From: Intestinibacillus massiliensis
GTDB taxonomy: Bacteria > Bacillota > Clostridia > Oscillospirales > Butyricicoccaceae
DNA length: 57,923 nucleotides
Assembly (NCBI RefSeq): GCF_900155735.1
Contig: NZ_LT707059.1
Span: forward strand, 530,171 to 588,093
Reading direction: 5' to 3'
Below, in pieces: positions 42,559-51,584 of the stretch (position 1 is the first letter of the stretch; each line of letters starts with the position of its first letter). The position numbers and the translations under genes were made by a program. The notes below the pieces were generated by a model. The model searched no databases and was not told where the DNA came from. It was given only the letters and a program-made list of their open reading frames with translations.

Positions 42559-43781
42559 GTATCTGCATGGCGGGCGTGGATCACGAGCATGCCGAAATCG
42601 GCCTGCGTGAACAAGTCTCCTTTGTAGCCGGCCAGGTCGGCGCAATCCTCCAGGGTATCTGTAATACGGCCGGCGTCCTTGGGGCGGTCCTCATTTCAAC
42701 TTGCAACCGCACGGAACTATATGTATCCTGCGAGGACGCCGCGGGGATGCAGCCTGACCGGCTGCTCTGTTTAGCGGCGGGCGCATCATATGAGTTTTTA
42801 CGTCCCTACTTCGTACTGCGCGAGGGGGAAGACGCCGTGCGCCATCTGATCGAGGTGGCTTGCGGCTTGCGGTCGCAGATATTGGGGGAAGACCAAATCG
42901 TAACGCAGGTGAAACAGGCGGCCGCTTTGGCGCGCCAGGCGCACGCTTCGGATGCGGTGCTCGAAACCCTGTTCCGCTGTGCGGTGACCGCGGGCAAAGA
43001 GGTCAAGACGCAGACGCGCCTGACGGCAGTCCCGCTTTCGGCGGCACACCAGGGCGTGGCAATGGCGGCAGAGTGGCTCGGCGGCCTGGATGGAAAGCGC
43101 ACCGTGGTGATTGGCAACGGCGAAATGGGGCGGCTGGCGTCTGACCTGCTTATACAGGCGGGATGCGCGGTCACTGTGACGCTGCGCTCCTACCGGCACG
43201 GGGAAACGATCGTGCCGCGCGGCTGTAAAACCCAGCCGTATGACGACCGCCTGGCTGTGATTGACGGATGCGACCTTGTGATCAGCGCCACGACCAGCCC
43301 GCACTATACTTTAACGGCGGAACAGGTTACCGGGCTTGCGCATAAACCCCGTTTACTGGTTGACCTTGCGCTGCCGCGGGATATTGAACCGAATATCCCG
43401 GAGGTAGCCGGGGTGGATTGTGTCAATATGGATGACCTTGGGCGTGCAAATACGGAAAATGAGGCGGCGCGGCGGGAAGCCGCAGCTATCGTACAAAAAT
43501 ACATGGACCGTTTTTATGAATGGGTGGACTATCGGGCGGCATTGCCGGTTATCGCATCCTTGAAGCAGACGGCGCTCGAGCGCGTGTGCAACGACCCGCT
43601 TTATTTGGAACTCAGCCAGGACGGAGCGGAGGAGGAGATGACACGCCTTGCCGTGGAAAAGACGGTGGATATGCTGCTCGGCGGCATGAAAGAGGCGGTT
43701 TCTGCGAACCTGCTGGAAAAGTGCCTGGAAAAAATGCAGAAAAGTGTATCACATGTGGAGAAAGCGGGGGGCAGGGTATGA
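42555..43781 (+). CDS. hemA: Glutamyl-tRNA reductase
   Basis: First committed enzyme of the C5 route: glutamyl-tRNA to glutamate-1-semialdehyde. 408 residues. The catalytic cysteine is in LISTCNRTELY, the tRNA-binding GEDQIVTQVKQA follows, the NADPH domain reads VVIGNGEMGRLASDLL, and a helical dimerisation tail closes it. It is embedded in the corrin genes, so precursor supply is tied to B12 synthesis. Confidence 0.95.
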   Translation: MSICMAGVDHEHAEIGLREQVSFVAGQVGAILQGICNTAGVLGAVLISTCNRTELYVSCEDAAGMQPDRLLCLAAGASYEFLRPYFVLREGEDAVRHLIEVACGLRSQILGEDQIVTQVKQAAALARQAHASDAVLETLFRCAVTAGKEVKTQTRLTAVPLSAAHQGVAMAAEWLGGLDGKRTVVIGNGEMGRLASDLLIQAGCAVTVTLRSYRHGETIVPRGCKTQPYDDRLAVIDGCDLVISATTSPHYTLTAEQVTGLAHKPRLLVDLALPRDIEPNIPEVAGVDCVNMDDLGRANTENEAARREAAAIVQKYMDRFYEWVDYRAALPVIASLKQTALERVCNDPLYLELSQDGAEEEMTRLAVEKTVDMLLGGMKEAVSANLLEKCLEKMQKSVSHVEKAGGRV

Positions 43782-44506
43782 AGGTTTATGTAATCGGCCT
43801 TGGGCCGGGGGGCGAAGAACAGATGACCCTGCGCGCGGTGCGTGCGTTGGCGCAATGCGACTGTGTTGCCGGGTATCCGCTGTATTTGGAGTTAATCGAC
43901 GGCCTGATCGCCGGGAAAGAACGGATCGCCACCCCGATGAAGCGCGAAGTGGAGCGCTGCACTGCGGCGCGCGACGCTGCGCTGCAGGGCAAAACCGTCG
44001 CGATGGTATCCTCCGGCGACGCCGGGGTTTATGGAATGGCCGGGGTCATGCATGAGGTATGCGCCGACTACCCGCAGATAAACATTGAGGTGATCCCGGG
44101 CGTGACGGCGGCCTGCGCGGGCGCGGCGGTGCTGGGCGCGCCCTTAATCCATGATTTTGCGGTCATTTCGCTCAGCGACCTGTTGACCCCGTGGGAAAAA
44201 ATTGAAAAGCGCCTGCTTGCCGCAGCAGAAGCGGATTTTGTGATCTGCCTTTATAACCCGTCGAGCAAGAAACGCGCCGATTACTTACGCCGCGCCTGCG
44301 ATTTAATTTTGCAGCACCGCGACGGCAGTACGCCATGCGGCACTGCGCACAGCATCGGACGCGAAGGGGAGCACGGCGAGTATTGCACGCTTTCTGCATT
44401 GCGCGGCAAACAGGTGGATATGTTTACGACCGTAATCATCGGCAATAGCCAGACGCGGATGGTGAACGGCAAAATGGTTACGCCGCGAGGGTACCGGGCA
44501 GTATGA
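43778..44506 (+). CDS. cbiH: Cobalt-precorrin-3 C17-methyltransferase CbiH
   Basis: 242 residues. VIGLGPGGEEQMTLRAVRAL start, VSSGDAGVYGMAGVMHEV and VIPGVTAACAGAAVLGAPL are the CobJ/CbiH landmarks; YNPSSKKRADYL ends the fold. It contracts the ring. ATG 43778 overlaps the hemA stop; the upstream frame to 43520 is inside hemA. Confidence 0.93.
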   Translation: MKVYVIGLGPGGEEQMTLRAVRALAQCDCVAGYPLYLELIDGLIAGKERIATPMKREVERCTAARDAALQGKTVAMVSSGDAGVYGMAGVMHEVCADYPQINIEVIPGVTAACAGAAVLGAPLIHDFAVISLSDLLTPWEKIEKRLLAAAEADFVICLYNPSSKKRADYLRRACDLILQHRDGSTPCGTAHSIGREGEHGEYCTLSALRGKQVDMFTTVIIGNSQTRMVNGKMVTPRGYRAV

Positions 44507-45720
44507 GTATTCTGGTTTTTGCAGGCACCAGCGAGGGACGCAAGCTGGCGGAATTCCTTTCTGCCGGCGGCCTGGCTGCGGATATTTACGTGGCGACGGA
44601 ATATGGGGAACTGTCCTTGCCCGTGCTGCCCGCCGTCACGGTACACCGCGGACGCCTTACAACGGAACAGATGGAGGCGTGTATGGCGCCGGGGGTGCTG
44701 GTTATCGATGCGACGCACCCGTATGCCGACGTTGTCACGGCAAACATCCGCCAGGCCTGTTCTGCGCGCGGTGCGGAATATATCCGGCTGTTGCGCCCGC
44801 AGGTTGCGTCGGGGCAACCGGTGGTGACAGTCCCGGATGCCCAAGCGGCTGCGGCGTATTTAAATACAGTCACAGGCGCAGCGCTACTCACAACGGGCAG
44901 CAAGGAACTCAAGGCGTTTACCACGGTGCACCGCTTTGCGGAACGGCTGTACCCGCGCGTCCTGCCCACGGCGGAGGTGCTGCAAAAATGTGCGGAGCTG
45001 GGTTTCTCAGGCCGCTCGATCATCGCAATGCAGGGGCCGTTCTCGCACGAACTCAACGTTGCATTGCTGCGCCAGACACGCGCAAAATATCTGGTTGCGA
45101 AGGATTCCGGCGCAGCGGGCGGATTTGCAGAAAAGCTGAGCGCGGCAAAGGAAACCGGCGCGACCGTCCTGCTGATCGCGCGCCCTACCAAGGAAGAGGG
45201 CTTGACGCTGGAAGAAGTAGAAGCGCTGCTGCGTGCACGTTTCCCGATGGCACGGCTGGCCGCGGCAAGCCGTTTCCCGCTGTTCATATCCCTTGTGGGG
45301 CGGCGGGTATTGGTGGCCGGCGCGGGCAGGATCGCCGCACGGCGGATTCTCGTACTGCAACGTTTTGGGGCGGATATTACGGTGGTTTCACCGGAGTGCG
45401 CGGTCGAAATCGACTGCGGTACTATACGGTATTTTGGCCGCAGTTATGAAAAAAGCGATCTTTCGGGCGCTTTTTTGGTAATTGCAGCGACAAACGACCG
45501 GCTGGTGAACGCACGCATTGCACAGGACTGCCGGGAGGCCGGTATCCTGTGCAGCGTTGCGGACAGCGCGTCGGAAAGCACCTTCTTTTTCCCCGCCGTC
45601 TGTACAGCGGGAAAGCTGACGGCCGGTGTGGTCTCAGACGGCAGCGACCATTCTGCGACCGCACGCGCCGCCGCACAAATACGCGCTATTTTACAGGAGG
45701 GAACAGATGCAGGAGATTAG
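44503..45720 (+). CDS. cbiJ: CbiJ (precorrin-6A reductase) fused to a SirC/CysG-N-like domain
   Basis: 405-residue fusion. Residues 1-250 are CobK/CbiJ (VFAGTSEGRKLAEFL, DATHPYADVVTAN, IIAMQGPFSHELN). From about 258 it continues as a precorrin-2 dehydrogenase-like domain: FPLFISLVGRRVLVAGAGRI, then VVSPECAVEIDC and IAATNDRLVNARIAQDCREA, ending in an ACSF-like TVAA tail. One protein could therefore do precorrin-6A reduction and sirohydrochlorin formation (inference). Overlaps cbiH by 4 bp and hemC by 14 bp. Confidence 0.88.
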   Translation: MSILVFAGTSEGRKLAEFLSAGGLAADIYVATEYGELSLPVLPAVTVHRGRLTTEQMEACMAPGVLVIDATHPYADVVTANIRQACSARGAEYIRLLRPQVASGQPVVTVPDAQAAAAYLNTVTGAALLTTGSKELKAFTTVHRFAERLYPRVLPTAEVLQKCAELGFSGRSIIAMQGPFSHELNVALLRQTRAKYLVAKDSGAAGGFAEKLSAAKETGATVLLIARPTKEEGLTLEEVEALLRARFPMARLAAASRFPLFISLVGRRVLVAGAGRIAARRILVLQRFGADITVVSPECAVEIDCGTIRYFGRSYEKSDLSGAFLVIAATNDRLVNARIAQDCREAGILCSVADSASESTFFFPAVCTAGKLTAGVVSDGSDHSATARAAAQIRAILQEGTDAGD

Positions 45721-46594
45721 AATCGGGAGCCGCGACAGCTTGCTGGCAGTTATCCAATCGGAAACGGTCATCGCATCCATCCGCCGGACGGATCCGGAAA
45801 CGGACGTACGGCTGATCACCATGAAAACCACCGGCGATAAGATCCTGGATCGCACGCTTGACAAGGTCGGCGGGAAAGGGCTGTTCGTCAAAGAACTTGA
45901 CCGGGCGCTTGCAAACCATGAGGTCGATTTTACAGTCCACAGCCTGAAGGATATGCCGATGGAACTGGCGGACGGGTTGCCCATTGTCGCAGTCTCCCCA
46001 CGTGCCGACGTCCGCGACGTCTTGGTGCTGCCGGAGGGCGTGGATACCTTGTCCCCGGAGCTTCCGATCGGCTGTTCCAGCGCCCGCCGCCGGATCCAGC
46101 TGCAAAGGCTGTTCCCGGGTTATCGCATCGAATCCGTCCGCGGGAACGTACAGACGCGGCTGCGTAAGCTGGATGGGGGACAGTATGGGGCGCTGGTGCT
46201 GGCTGCCGCTGGGTTGCACCGCTTGGGGCTGGAACACCGGATCAGCCGGTACTTTTCTGTGGATGAAATCCTGCCGGCCGCCGGACAGGCGATAATCGCC
46301 GTCCAAGGGCGTGCAGGGGAAGATACGGGCTGCCTTCGCGGCTATCACGATCCGGACGCCATGGCGTGCATGCTCGCAGAACGCGCCTTTGTACGTAAGC
46401 TGGATGGCGGCTGTTCTTCCCCGGTTGCCGCCTATGCGCATTTGGAAAATGGGCGGCTGCATGTCCGTGGGATGTATGTCAGCGAAGACGAAAAAAACGT
46501 GTGCTTTGGGGAGCGCACCGGCTTGCCGGGGCAGGCGGTTCAATTGGGAACCCTGCTCGCCGAACAGCTGATGGCAGAAGGGGGAAAAGCATGA
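45707..46594 (+). CDS. hemC: Porphobilinogen deaminase (hydroxymethylbilane synthase)
   Basis: 295 residues; IGSRDSLLAVIQSETVIA, HSLKDMPMELADGL and the cofactor-holding cysteine in KLDGGCSSPVAAYA identify HemC. It joins four porphobilinogen units. AGGAGGGAACAG precedes ATG 45707; the frame upstream runs into cbiJ. Confidence 0.95.
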   Translation: MQEIRIGSRDSLLAVIQSETVIASIRRTDPETDVRLITMKTTGDKILDRTLDKVGGKGLFVKELDRALANHEVDFTVHSLKDMPMELADGLPIVAVSPRADVRDVLVLPEGVDTLSPELPIGCSSARRRIQLQRLFPGYRIESVRGNVQTRLRKLDGGQYGALVLAAAGLHRLGLEHRISRYFSVDEILPAAGQAIIAVQGRAGEDTGCLRGYHDPDAMACMLAERAFVRKLDGGCSSPVAAYAHLENGRLHVRGMYVSEDEKNVCFGERTGLPGQAVQLGTLLAEQLMAEGGKA

Positions 46595-48084
46595 GCGGTT
46601 GTGTAATACTGGTTGGCGCCGGCCCGGGCGGCAAAGGGCTACTGACGCTGCGCGGCGCGGAAGCGATCCGCCATGCGGATGTGATCGTGTACGACCGCCT
46701 GGTGGGGCGGGATATCCTTGCGATGATGCCCGATACTGCCGAAACCATAAACGTCGGGAAGGAAAGCAACCATCATCCGGTACCCCAGGAGCAAATTAAC
46801 AGCCTCTTAGTGCAGAAAGCGCTGGAGGGCAACCGGGTAGTGCGCCTCAAGGGCGGCGATTGCTACCTGTTTGGCCGCGGTGGGGAAGAGGTCGAGGCAC
46901 TGGTCGAGCATGGCATCCCCTTTGAGGTAGTGCCCGGCGTCACCTCAGCCCTGGCTGTCCCGGCATTTGCTGGCATCCCGGCCACACACCGCGATTTCTG
47001 CTCCTCCGTCCATATCGTGACGGCGCATGCCCGTGCGGGCGGGCAGCTGCATATCGATTTTGAAAGCCTTGTAAAACTAAACGGCACGCTGGTATTCCTG
47101 ATGGGCGTAACCGCGCTGGAATTCCTGATGAACGGCCTTTTGCACGCGGGGATCGACCCGAAAATGCCCGCCGCAGTCATTGAAAACGGAACGCGTTATA
47201 ACCAGCGTAAGCTGGTTGCAGACGTTTCCAGCTTGGCCTCCCGTGCCGTGGAGATGGGTCTGCAAAGCCCCGCCATCATCCTCGTGGGAAAGGTTTGCGC
47301 TTTGGCGGACCGTCTGGATTGGTTTTCCGGGCTTCCGCTTCATGGCAAACGCATCATCGTCACGCGTCCGAAGGCGCGTATGGGGACGCTGTCCGACCGT
47401 TTGCGCGCGCTGGGCGCGGGCGTCCTGGAATTCCCCTGCATTGAAACGGAGGAAATCACGGACAGCCCGGCGCTGGAAACGGCGCTTGACAGCCTGCCGG
47501 GGTACGCATGGATCGTGCTGACCAGCCCGGCCGGCGTACCGTCTATGCTGCACGCGCTTCAAACGCGTAAACTGGACTTCCGCGCGCTTTATGGCAAAAA
47601 AATCGCCGTGATCGGCAGCGGTACGGCCGCGGCGCTTGCGGAATACGGCATTACCGCGGATTATATGCCGCAGCGGTTTGACGCCAAGCATCTGGGCGAG
47701 GGCCTTTGCGACATCGTTGGGGCAGGGGAACGCGTCCTTCTGCTCCGCGCTGCGCAGGGTTCCCCGGAATTGACCGCAGCGCTCGATGCAAAATCGATCC
47801 CGTACGACGACGTGCCGGTTTATCATACGGTTTGCAGGAGCGGCCAAAGCGCGGAACTGACCCGTGAGATTGCAGCGGGTGAGGTTGATTATGTGACCTT
47901 TACCAGCGCATCCACCGTGCATGGGTTCGTACAGGCCGTGCCGGACGCCGACGTTTCAAAATTTACGGCGCTGTGCATTGGGGAGCAAACCGCTGCGGAA
48001 GCGAAAAAATATAAAATGGACACATTAGTGGCGAAAAATTCCACTTTGGACGATATGATCACCTGTATTTTGAAGGGAGAGTAA
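46591..48084 (+). CDS. Fused uroporphyrinogen-III methyltransferase / synthase (CobA-HemD)
   Basis: 497 residues. Residues 1-240 are CobA (SAM uroporphyrinogen-III C-methyltransferase: VGAGPGGKGLLTLRGAEAI, VRLKGGDCYLFGRGGEEV). From about 249 HemD begins (LHGKRIIVTRPKARMGTLSD, then TFTSASTVHGFVQ). It closes hydroxymethylbilane to uroporphyrinogen III and makes precorrin-2. The ATG overlaps the hemC stop by 4 bp. Fusions of these two are known in Firmicutes. Confidence 0.95.
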   Translation: MSGCVILVGAGPGGKGLLTLRGAEAIRHADVIVYDRLVGRDILAMMPDTAETINVGKESNHHPVPQEQINSLLVQKALEGNRVVRLKGGDCYLFGRGGEEVEALVEHGIPFEVVPGVTSALAVPAFAGIPATHRDFCSSVHIVTAHARAGGQLHIDFESLVKLNGTLVFLMGVTALEFLMNGLLHAGIDPKMPAAVIENGTRYNQRKLVADVSSLASRAVEMGLQSPAIILVGKVCALADRLDWFSGLPLHGKRIIVTRPKARMGTLSDRLRALGAGVLEFPCIETEEITDSPALETALDSLPGYAWIVLTSPAGVPSMLHALQTRKLDFRALYGKKIAVIGSGTAAALAEYGITADYMPQRFDAKHLGEGLCDIVGAGERVLLLRAAQGSPELTAALDAKSIPYDDVPVYHTVCRSGQSAELTREIAAGEVDYVTFTSASTVHGFVQAVPDADVSKFTALCIGEQTAAEAKKYKMDTLVAKNSTLDDMITCILKGE

Positions 48085-48089
48085 GTGCT

Positions 48090-49076
48090 ATGATGCAGCA
48101 AATTATCCGGCCGCGCCGCCTGCGCCGCACGCCAAGCCTGCGCAAGCTGGTGCGCGAAACCCGCGTTTCGGAGGAGAGCCTGATTTGGCCGATTTTTATC
48201 CGTGAGGGTGAAAATATTTACGAAGAAATCCCGACGCTGCCCGGGCAGTACCATTACAGCCCGGATCAGGTATATCGTGCGATTGAGCGTTGCCTTGAAA
48301 CCGGCGTATCCAAGGTGATCCTCTTCGGGCTTCCGAAGGAAAAAGACGAGATAGGCTCGGGCGCGTGGGCGGAAAATGGGGTCGTACAGCAGGGTATCCG
48401 TGCAATCAAGGAAAAATATCCGGATTTTTATGTCGTTACCGACGTTTGCATGTGTGAGTACACTTCCCACGGCCATTGCGGTATCCTGTGCGACCATGAC
48501 GTTGACAACGATAAGACCCTGGAGGTGCTGGCAAAAACGGCACTGAGCCATGCACAGGCCGGCGCGGATATGGTTGCGCCAAGCGACATGATGGACGGCA
48601 GGGTGGAAGCCATCCGCGATATCCTGGACGAAAACGGTTTTGAAAATATCCCGATCATGTCCTACGCTGCAAAATACGCTTCCTTTTTCTATGGCCCGTT
48701 CCGCGACGCCGCGGGTTCCGCGCCATCCTTCGGCGACCGCCGCTCCTACCAGATGGACTGGCACAACGGCCGCGAAGCAATGCGTGAATGCGAGCTTGAC
48801 CTGGAAGAAGGCGCGGATATCCTGATGATCAAGCCTGCGCTGAGCTATCTGGATTTGATTTATCAGGCGCGCGAGCGTTTTGACGTACCGGTTGCGGCCT
48901 ATTCTGTCAGCGGCGAATATGCGATGGTGAAAGCGTCCGCTGCCGCTGGGCTGATTGACGAATACGGCGTCATGTGCGAATCTGCGATCAGCATTTACCG
49001 CGCGGGCGCGGATATCCTGATCACCTATTTTGCGCCTGAACTGGCGCAGGCGATCCGGAAAGGGGATATCGGTTGA
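48090..49076 (+). CDS. hemB: Porphobilinogen synthase
   Basis: 328 residues, dimerises 5-aminolevulinate. The zinc-type cysteines occur in VTDVCMCEYTSHGHCGILCD; the Schiff-base lysines in MSYAAKYASFFYGPFRDA and MIKPALSYLD. GGGAGAG precedes ATG 48090; a second ATG adjoins it. Confidence 0.96.
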   Translation: MMQQIIRPRRLRRTPSLRKLVRETRVSEESLIWPIFIREGENIYEEIPTLPGQYHYSPDQVYRAIERCLETGVSKVILFGLPKEKDEIGSGAWAENGVVQQGIRAIKEKYPDFYVVTDVCMCEYTSHGHCGILCDHDVDNDKTLEVLAKTALSHAQAGADMVAPSDMMDGRVEAIRDILDENGFENIPIMSYAAKYASFFYGPFRDAAGSAPSFGDRRSYQMDWHNGREAMRECELDLEEGADILMIKPALSYLDLIYQARERFDVPVAAYSVSGEYAMVKASAAAGLIDEYGVMCESAISIYRAGADILITYFAPELAQAIRKGDIG

Positions 49077-50365
49077 TGGATACTTCGGAAAAGCTGTTTG
49101 AGCGCGCCTGTAAAGTACTGCCCGGCGGCGTAAACAGCCCGGTACGCGCGTTCCGCGCCGTAGGGGGCAAACCGCGATTTATTCAAAAAGGGCTTGGCAG
49201 CCATATCACCGATGCGGATGGTGTGGAATATGTCGACTTTGTAGGCTCTTGGGGGCCGATGATCCTTGGGCACAGCCATCCGGACATTTTAAAGGCCGTA
49301 TCGGAACAAATGGTGCATGGCCTATCCTTTGGCGCGCCCACAGCGCTTGAAGTTGAGATGGCGGAGCGTATGGTCGCCATGGTGCCGCACATTGAAATGG
49401 TGCGTATGGTCAATTCCGGCACTGAGGCCGTTATGAGCGCGTTACGCTTGGCGCGCGGCGTTACGGGACGGGATAAGATCATAAAGTTTGAGGGTTGCTA
49501 TCATGGCCACAGCGATTCCATGCTGGTCAAAGCCGGTTCCGGCGCCCTGACCGGCGGCGCGCCGGACTCCAAGGGGGTGCCGGAAGGCGTAGCGGCCGAT
49601 ACCCTGACCGCACAGTATAACAGCCTTGCATCCGTTGAAGCCCTGCTGGAAGCGAATAAAGGACAGGTTGCAGCGGTCATCGTGGAGCCGGTCGCGGCCA
49701 ATATGGGCGTCGTGCCGCCGCAAGACGGTTTTTTACAAGGTTTGCGCAAGCTTTGCGATGTGTCCGGCGCGCTGCTAATTTTTGATGAAGTGATTACCGG
49801 GTTCCGCCTGGCGGCAGGCGGGGCGCAGGAATACTTCCATGTCCGCGCAGATATTGTAACTTATGGCAAAATTATCGGCGGCGGCATGCCGGTTGGCGCT
49901 TATGCCGCCGGCAGGGAACTGATGGAGCAGGTTGCCCCGTGCGGGCCGATCTATCAGGCAGGCACCTTGTCGGGCAACCCGGTTGCAATGGCGGCCGGGA
50001 TTGCGCAGCTCCGGCTGTTGGAAACGCACCCTGAATACTACGGCCAGATGGCGCGGGGCGCGGCCTATTTGGCGCAGGCGCTCCGGGACGCGGCGCAGCG
50101 CCACGGTGTTTCGATGGTGGTGAACCAAGTCGGTTCGCTGCTCTGCCCCTATTTTACAGGGCAGCCGGTCGACTGTTTTGCCGCAGCCAAGACTTCGGAT
50201 ACGGAGCAGTATGCAGCGTATTTTAACGGCATGCTCCGGGAGGGGATTTATCTCGCCCCGTCGCAATATGAAGCGATGTTTGTCAGCGCTGCGCACACGG
50301 AAAGCGATTTACAGCGCGTAGCAGCCGCTGCGGACAAGGTTTTTGCAGGGTTATCAAACAATTAA
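49076..50365 (+). CDS. hemL: Glutamate-1-semialdehyde 2,1-aminomutase
   Basis: 429-residue PLP enzyme that makes 5-aminolevulinate. PGGVNSPVRAFRAVGG start, FEGCYHGHSDSMLV, IFDEVITGFRLAAGGAQ and the PLP lysine in YGKIIGGGMPVGAYA. The ATG at 49076 overlaps the hemB stop (TGATG). The C5 route is thus complete in the window: HemA, HemL, HemB, HemC, HemD. Confidence 0.96.
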   Translation: MDTSEKLFERACKVLPGGVNSPVRAFRAVGGKPRFIQKGLGSHITDADGVEYVDFVGSWGPMILGHSHPDILKAVSEQMVHGLSFGAPTALEVEMAERMVAMVPHIEMVRMVNSGTEAVMSALRLARGVTGRDKIIKFEGCYHGHSDSMLVKAGSGALTGGAPDSKGVPEGVAADTLTAQYNSLASVEALLEANKGQVAAVIVEPVAANMGVVPPQDGFLQGLRKLCDVSGALLIFDEVITGFRLAAGGAQEYFHVRADIVTYGKIIGGGMPVGAYAAGRELMEQVAPCGPIYQAGTLSGNPVAMAAGIAQLRLLETHPEYYGQMARGAAYLAQALRDAAQRHGVSMVVNQVGSLLCPYFTGQPVDCFAAAKTSDTEQYAAYFNGMLREGIYLAPSQYEAMFVSAAHTESDLQRVAAAADKVFAGLSNN

Positions 50366-50378
50366 GGAGACTTTGCAC

Positions 50379-51584
50379 ATGGGACGCTGTTTTCAAATCA
50401 TAGGGGCCGGCCTGGGGGACGAGTCGCATCTGACGCTGGAAGCCCGGGAGGCCATTTGCGGCGCAGGCGCCGTGTTTGCAACAGCCCGCTTGGCGGACGG
50501 CCTGCGTTCCCTGCGTCCGGATATTGCGGTGCAGCCGATCGGCAGCCTCGCGCAGGCCGCACGAAGCGCGTCCGCAGACCCGGTCGCCGTCCTGGTGTCC
50601 GGGGATGTAGGCTTCTTTAGCGCCGCACGCCGTTTACGGGAACGATTGCTGCCTTACGGCACGGTCAGGCTGTTTTGTGGACAAAGCTCCCTGCAATACT
50701 TCTGTGCCAAGATAGGCAGGACGTATGACGATGCGATACTAGCCAGCCTTCACGGAAGGCAGGGGAGCCTGCTTGGCCCGGTTAGCTACCATGGCAAGGT
50801 GTTTGCGCTTACCGGGGGGGAGCATACGGCGCAAACCATTTGCCGGGAGCTGGCAGACGCTGGGTTAGGGGCGGTCCGGGTGCACCTCGGTGAAAACCTG
50901 GGCGCACCGGAGGAATATATCGCAAGCGCTGACGCGCAGGTTTTTGCCCAAAGACCCTGCGCCGACCTCGCCGTACTGCTGATTGAAAACGCGCAGGCTG
51001 CAGACTGTACGCAGCCGGTATACGACCGCGATTTGCTCCGCGGCAAGGTTCCCATGACGAAAGAGGAAATACGTTGGGTATCTGTGTCTAAGCTTGGCGT
51101 CCGCCAAGCGGATACCGTCTATGATATCGGCGCGGGGACCGGTTCCGTGGCGTTTGAACTTGCGCGGCGCGCGCACAGCGGGATCGTCTATGCCGTGGAA
51201 CGTAAGCCCGAAGCGGTTGAACTGCTTATACAAAACCGTGCCAGGCTTGGCGGCTATAATGTAAAAATCATAGAGGCGTCCGCCCCCCAAGGGCTGGATG
51301 CCTTGCCGACACCGGATGCGGCCTTTATCGGCGGCAGCGGCGGCAACCTTCATGAAATCCTTCGTTTGCTGAAACACAAAAACCCGGCCGTGCGCGTTGT
51401 TGTCAACGCGATTGCGCTGGAGACATTACAAGAAGCGATGGCGGCTATGGACAACCTGGATTTTGCGAATGTGGAAATCATTCAGGTCGCGGCCGCGCGC
51501 GGCAATGCGGTCGGGAAGTACACGATGATGACGGCCAACAATCCGGTTTTCATCATCAGCGGGGGTGGCAAGCATGGTAGCTGA
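50379..51584 (+). CDS. Fused CbiE-CbiT (precorrin-6Y methyltransferase/decarboxylase)
   Basis: 401 residues. The N-terminal half is CbiE-like (IIGAGLGDESHLTLEAREAI, VLVSGDVGFFSAARRL). The second half, from about 205, is CbiT with a SAM site YDIGAGTGSVAFELARR and AFIGGSGGNLHEIL. Together they methylate C5 and C15 and decarboxylate the acetate at C12. AAGGAGACT precedes ATG 50379. Confidence 0.93.
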   Translation: MGRCFQIIGAGLGDESHLTLEAREAICGAGAVFATARLADGLRSLRPDIAVQPIGSLAQAARSASADPVAVLVSGDVGFFSAARRLRERLLPYGTVRLFCGQSSLQYFCAKIGRTYDDAILASLHGRQGSLLGPVSYHGKVFALTGGEHTAQTICRELADAGLGAVRVHLGENLGAPEEYIASADAQVFAQRPCADLAVLLIENAQAADCTQPVYDRDLLRGKVPMTKEEIRWVSVSKLGVRQADTVYDIGAGTGSVAFELARRAHSGIVYAVERKPEAVELLIQNRARLGGYNVKIIEASAPQGLDALPTPDAAFIGGSGGNLHEILRLLKHKNPAVRVVVNAIALETLQEAMAAMDNLDFANVEIIQVAAARGNAVGKYTMMTANNPVFIISGGGKHGS

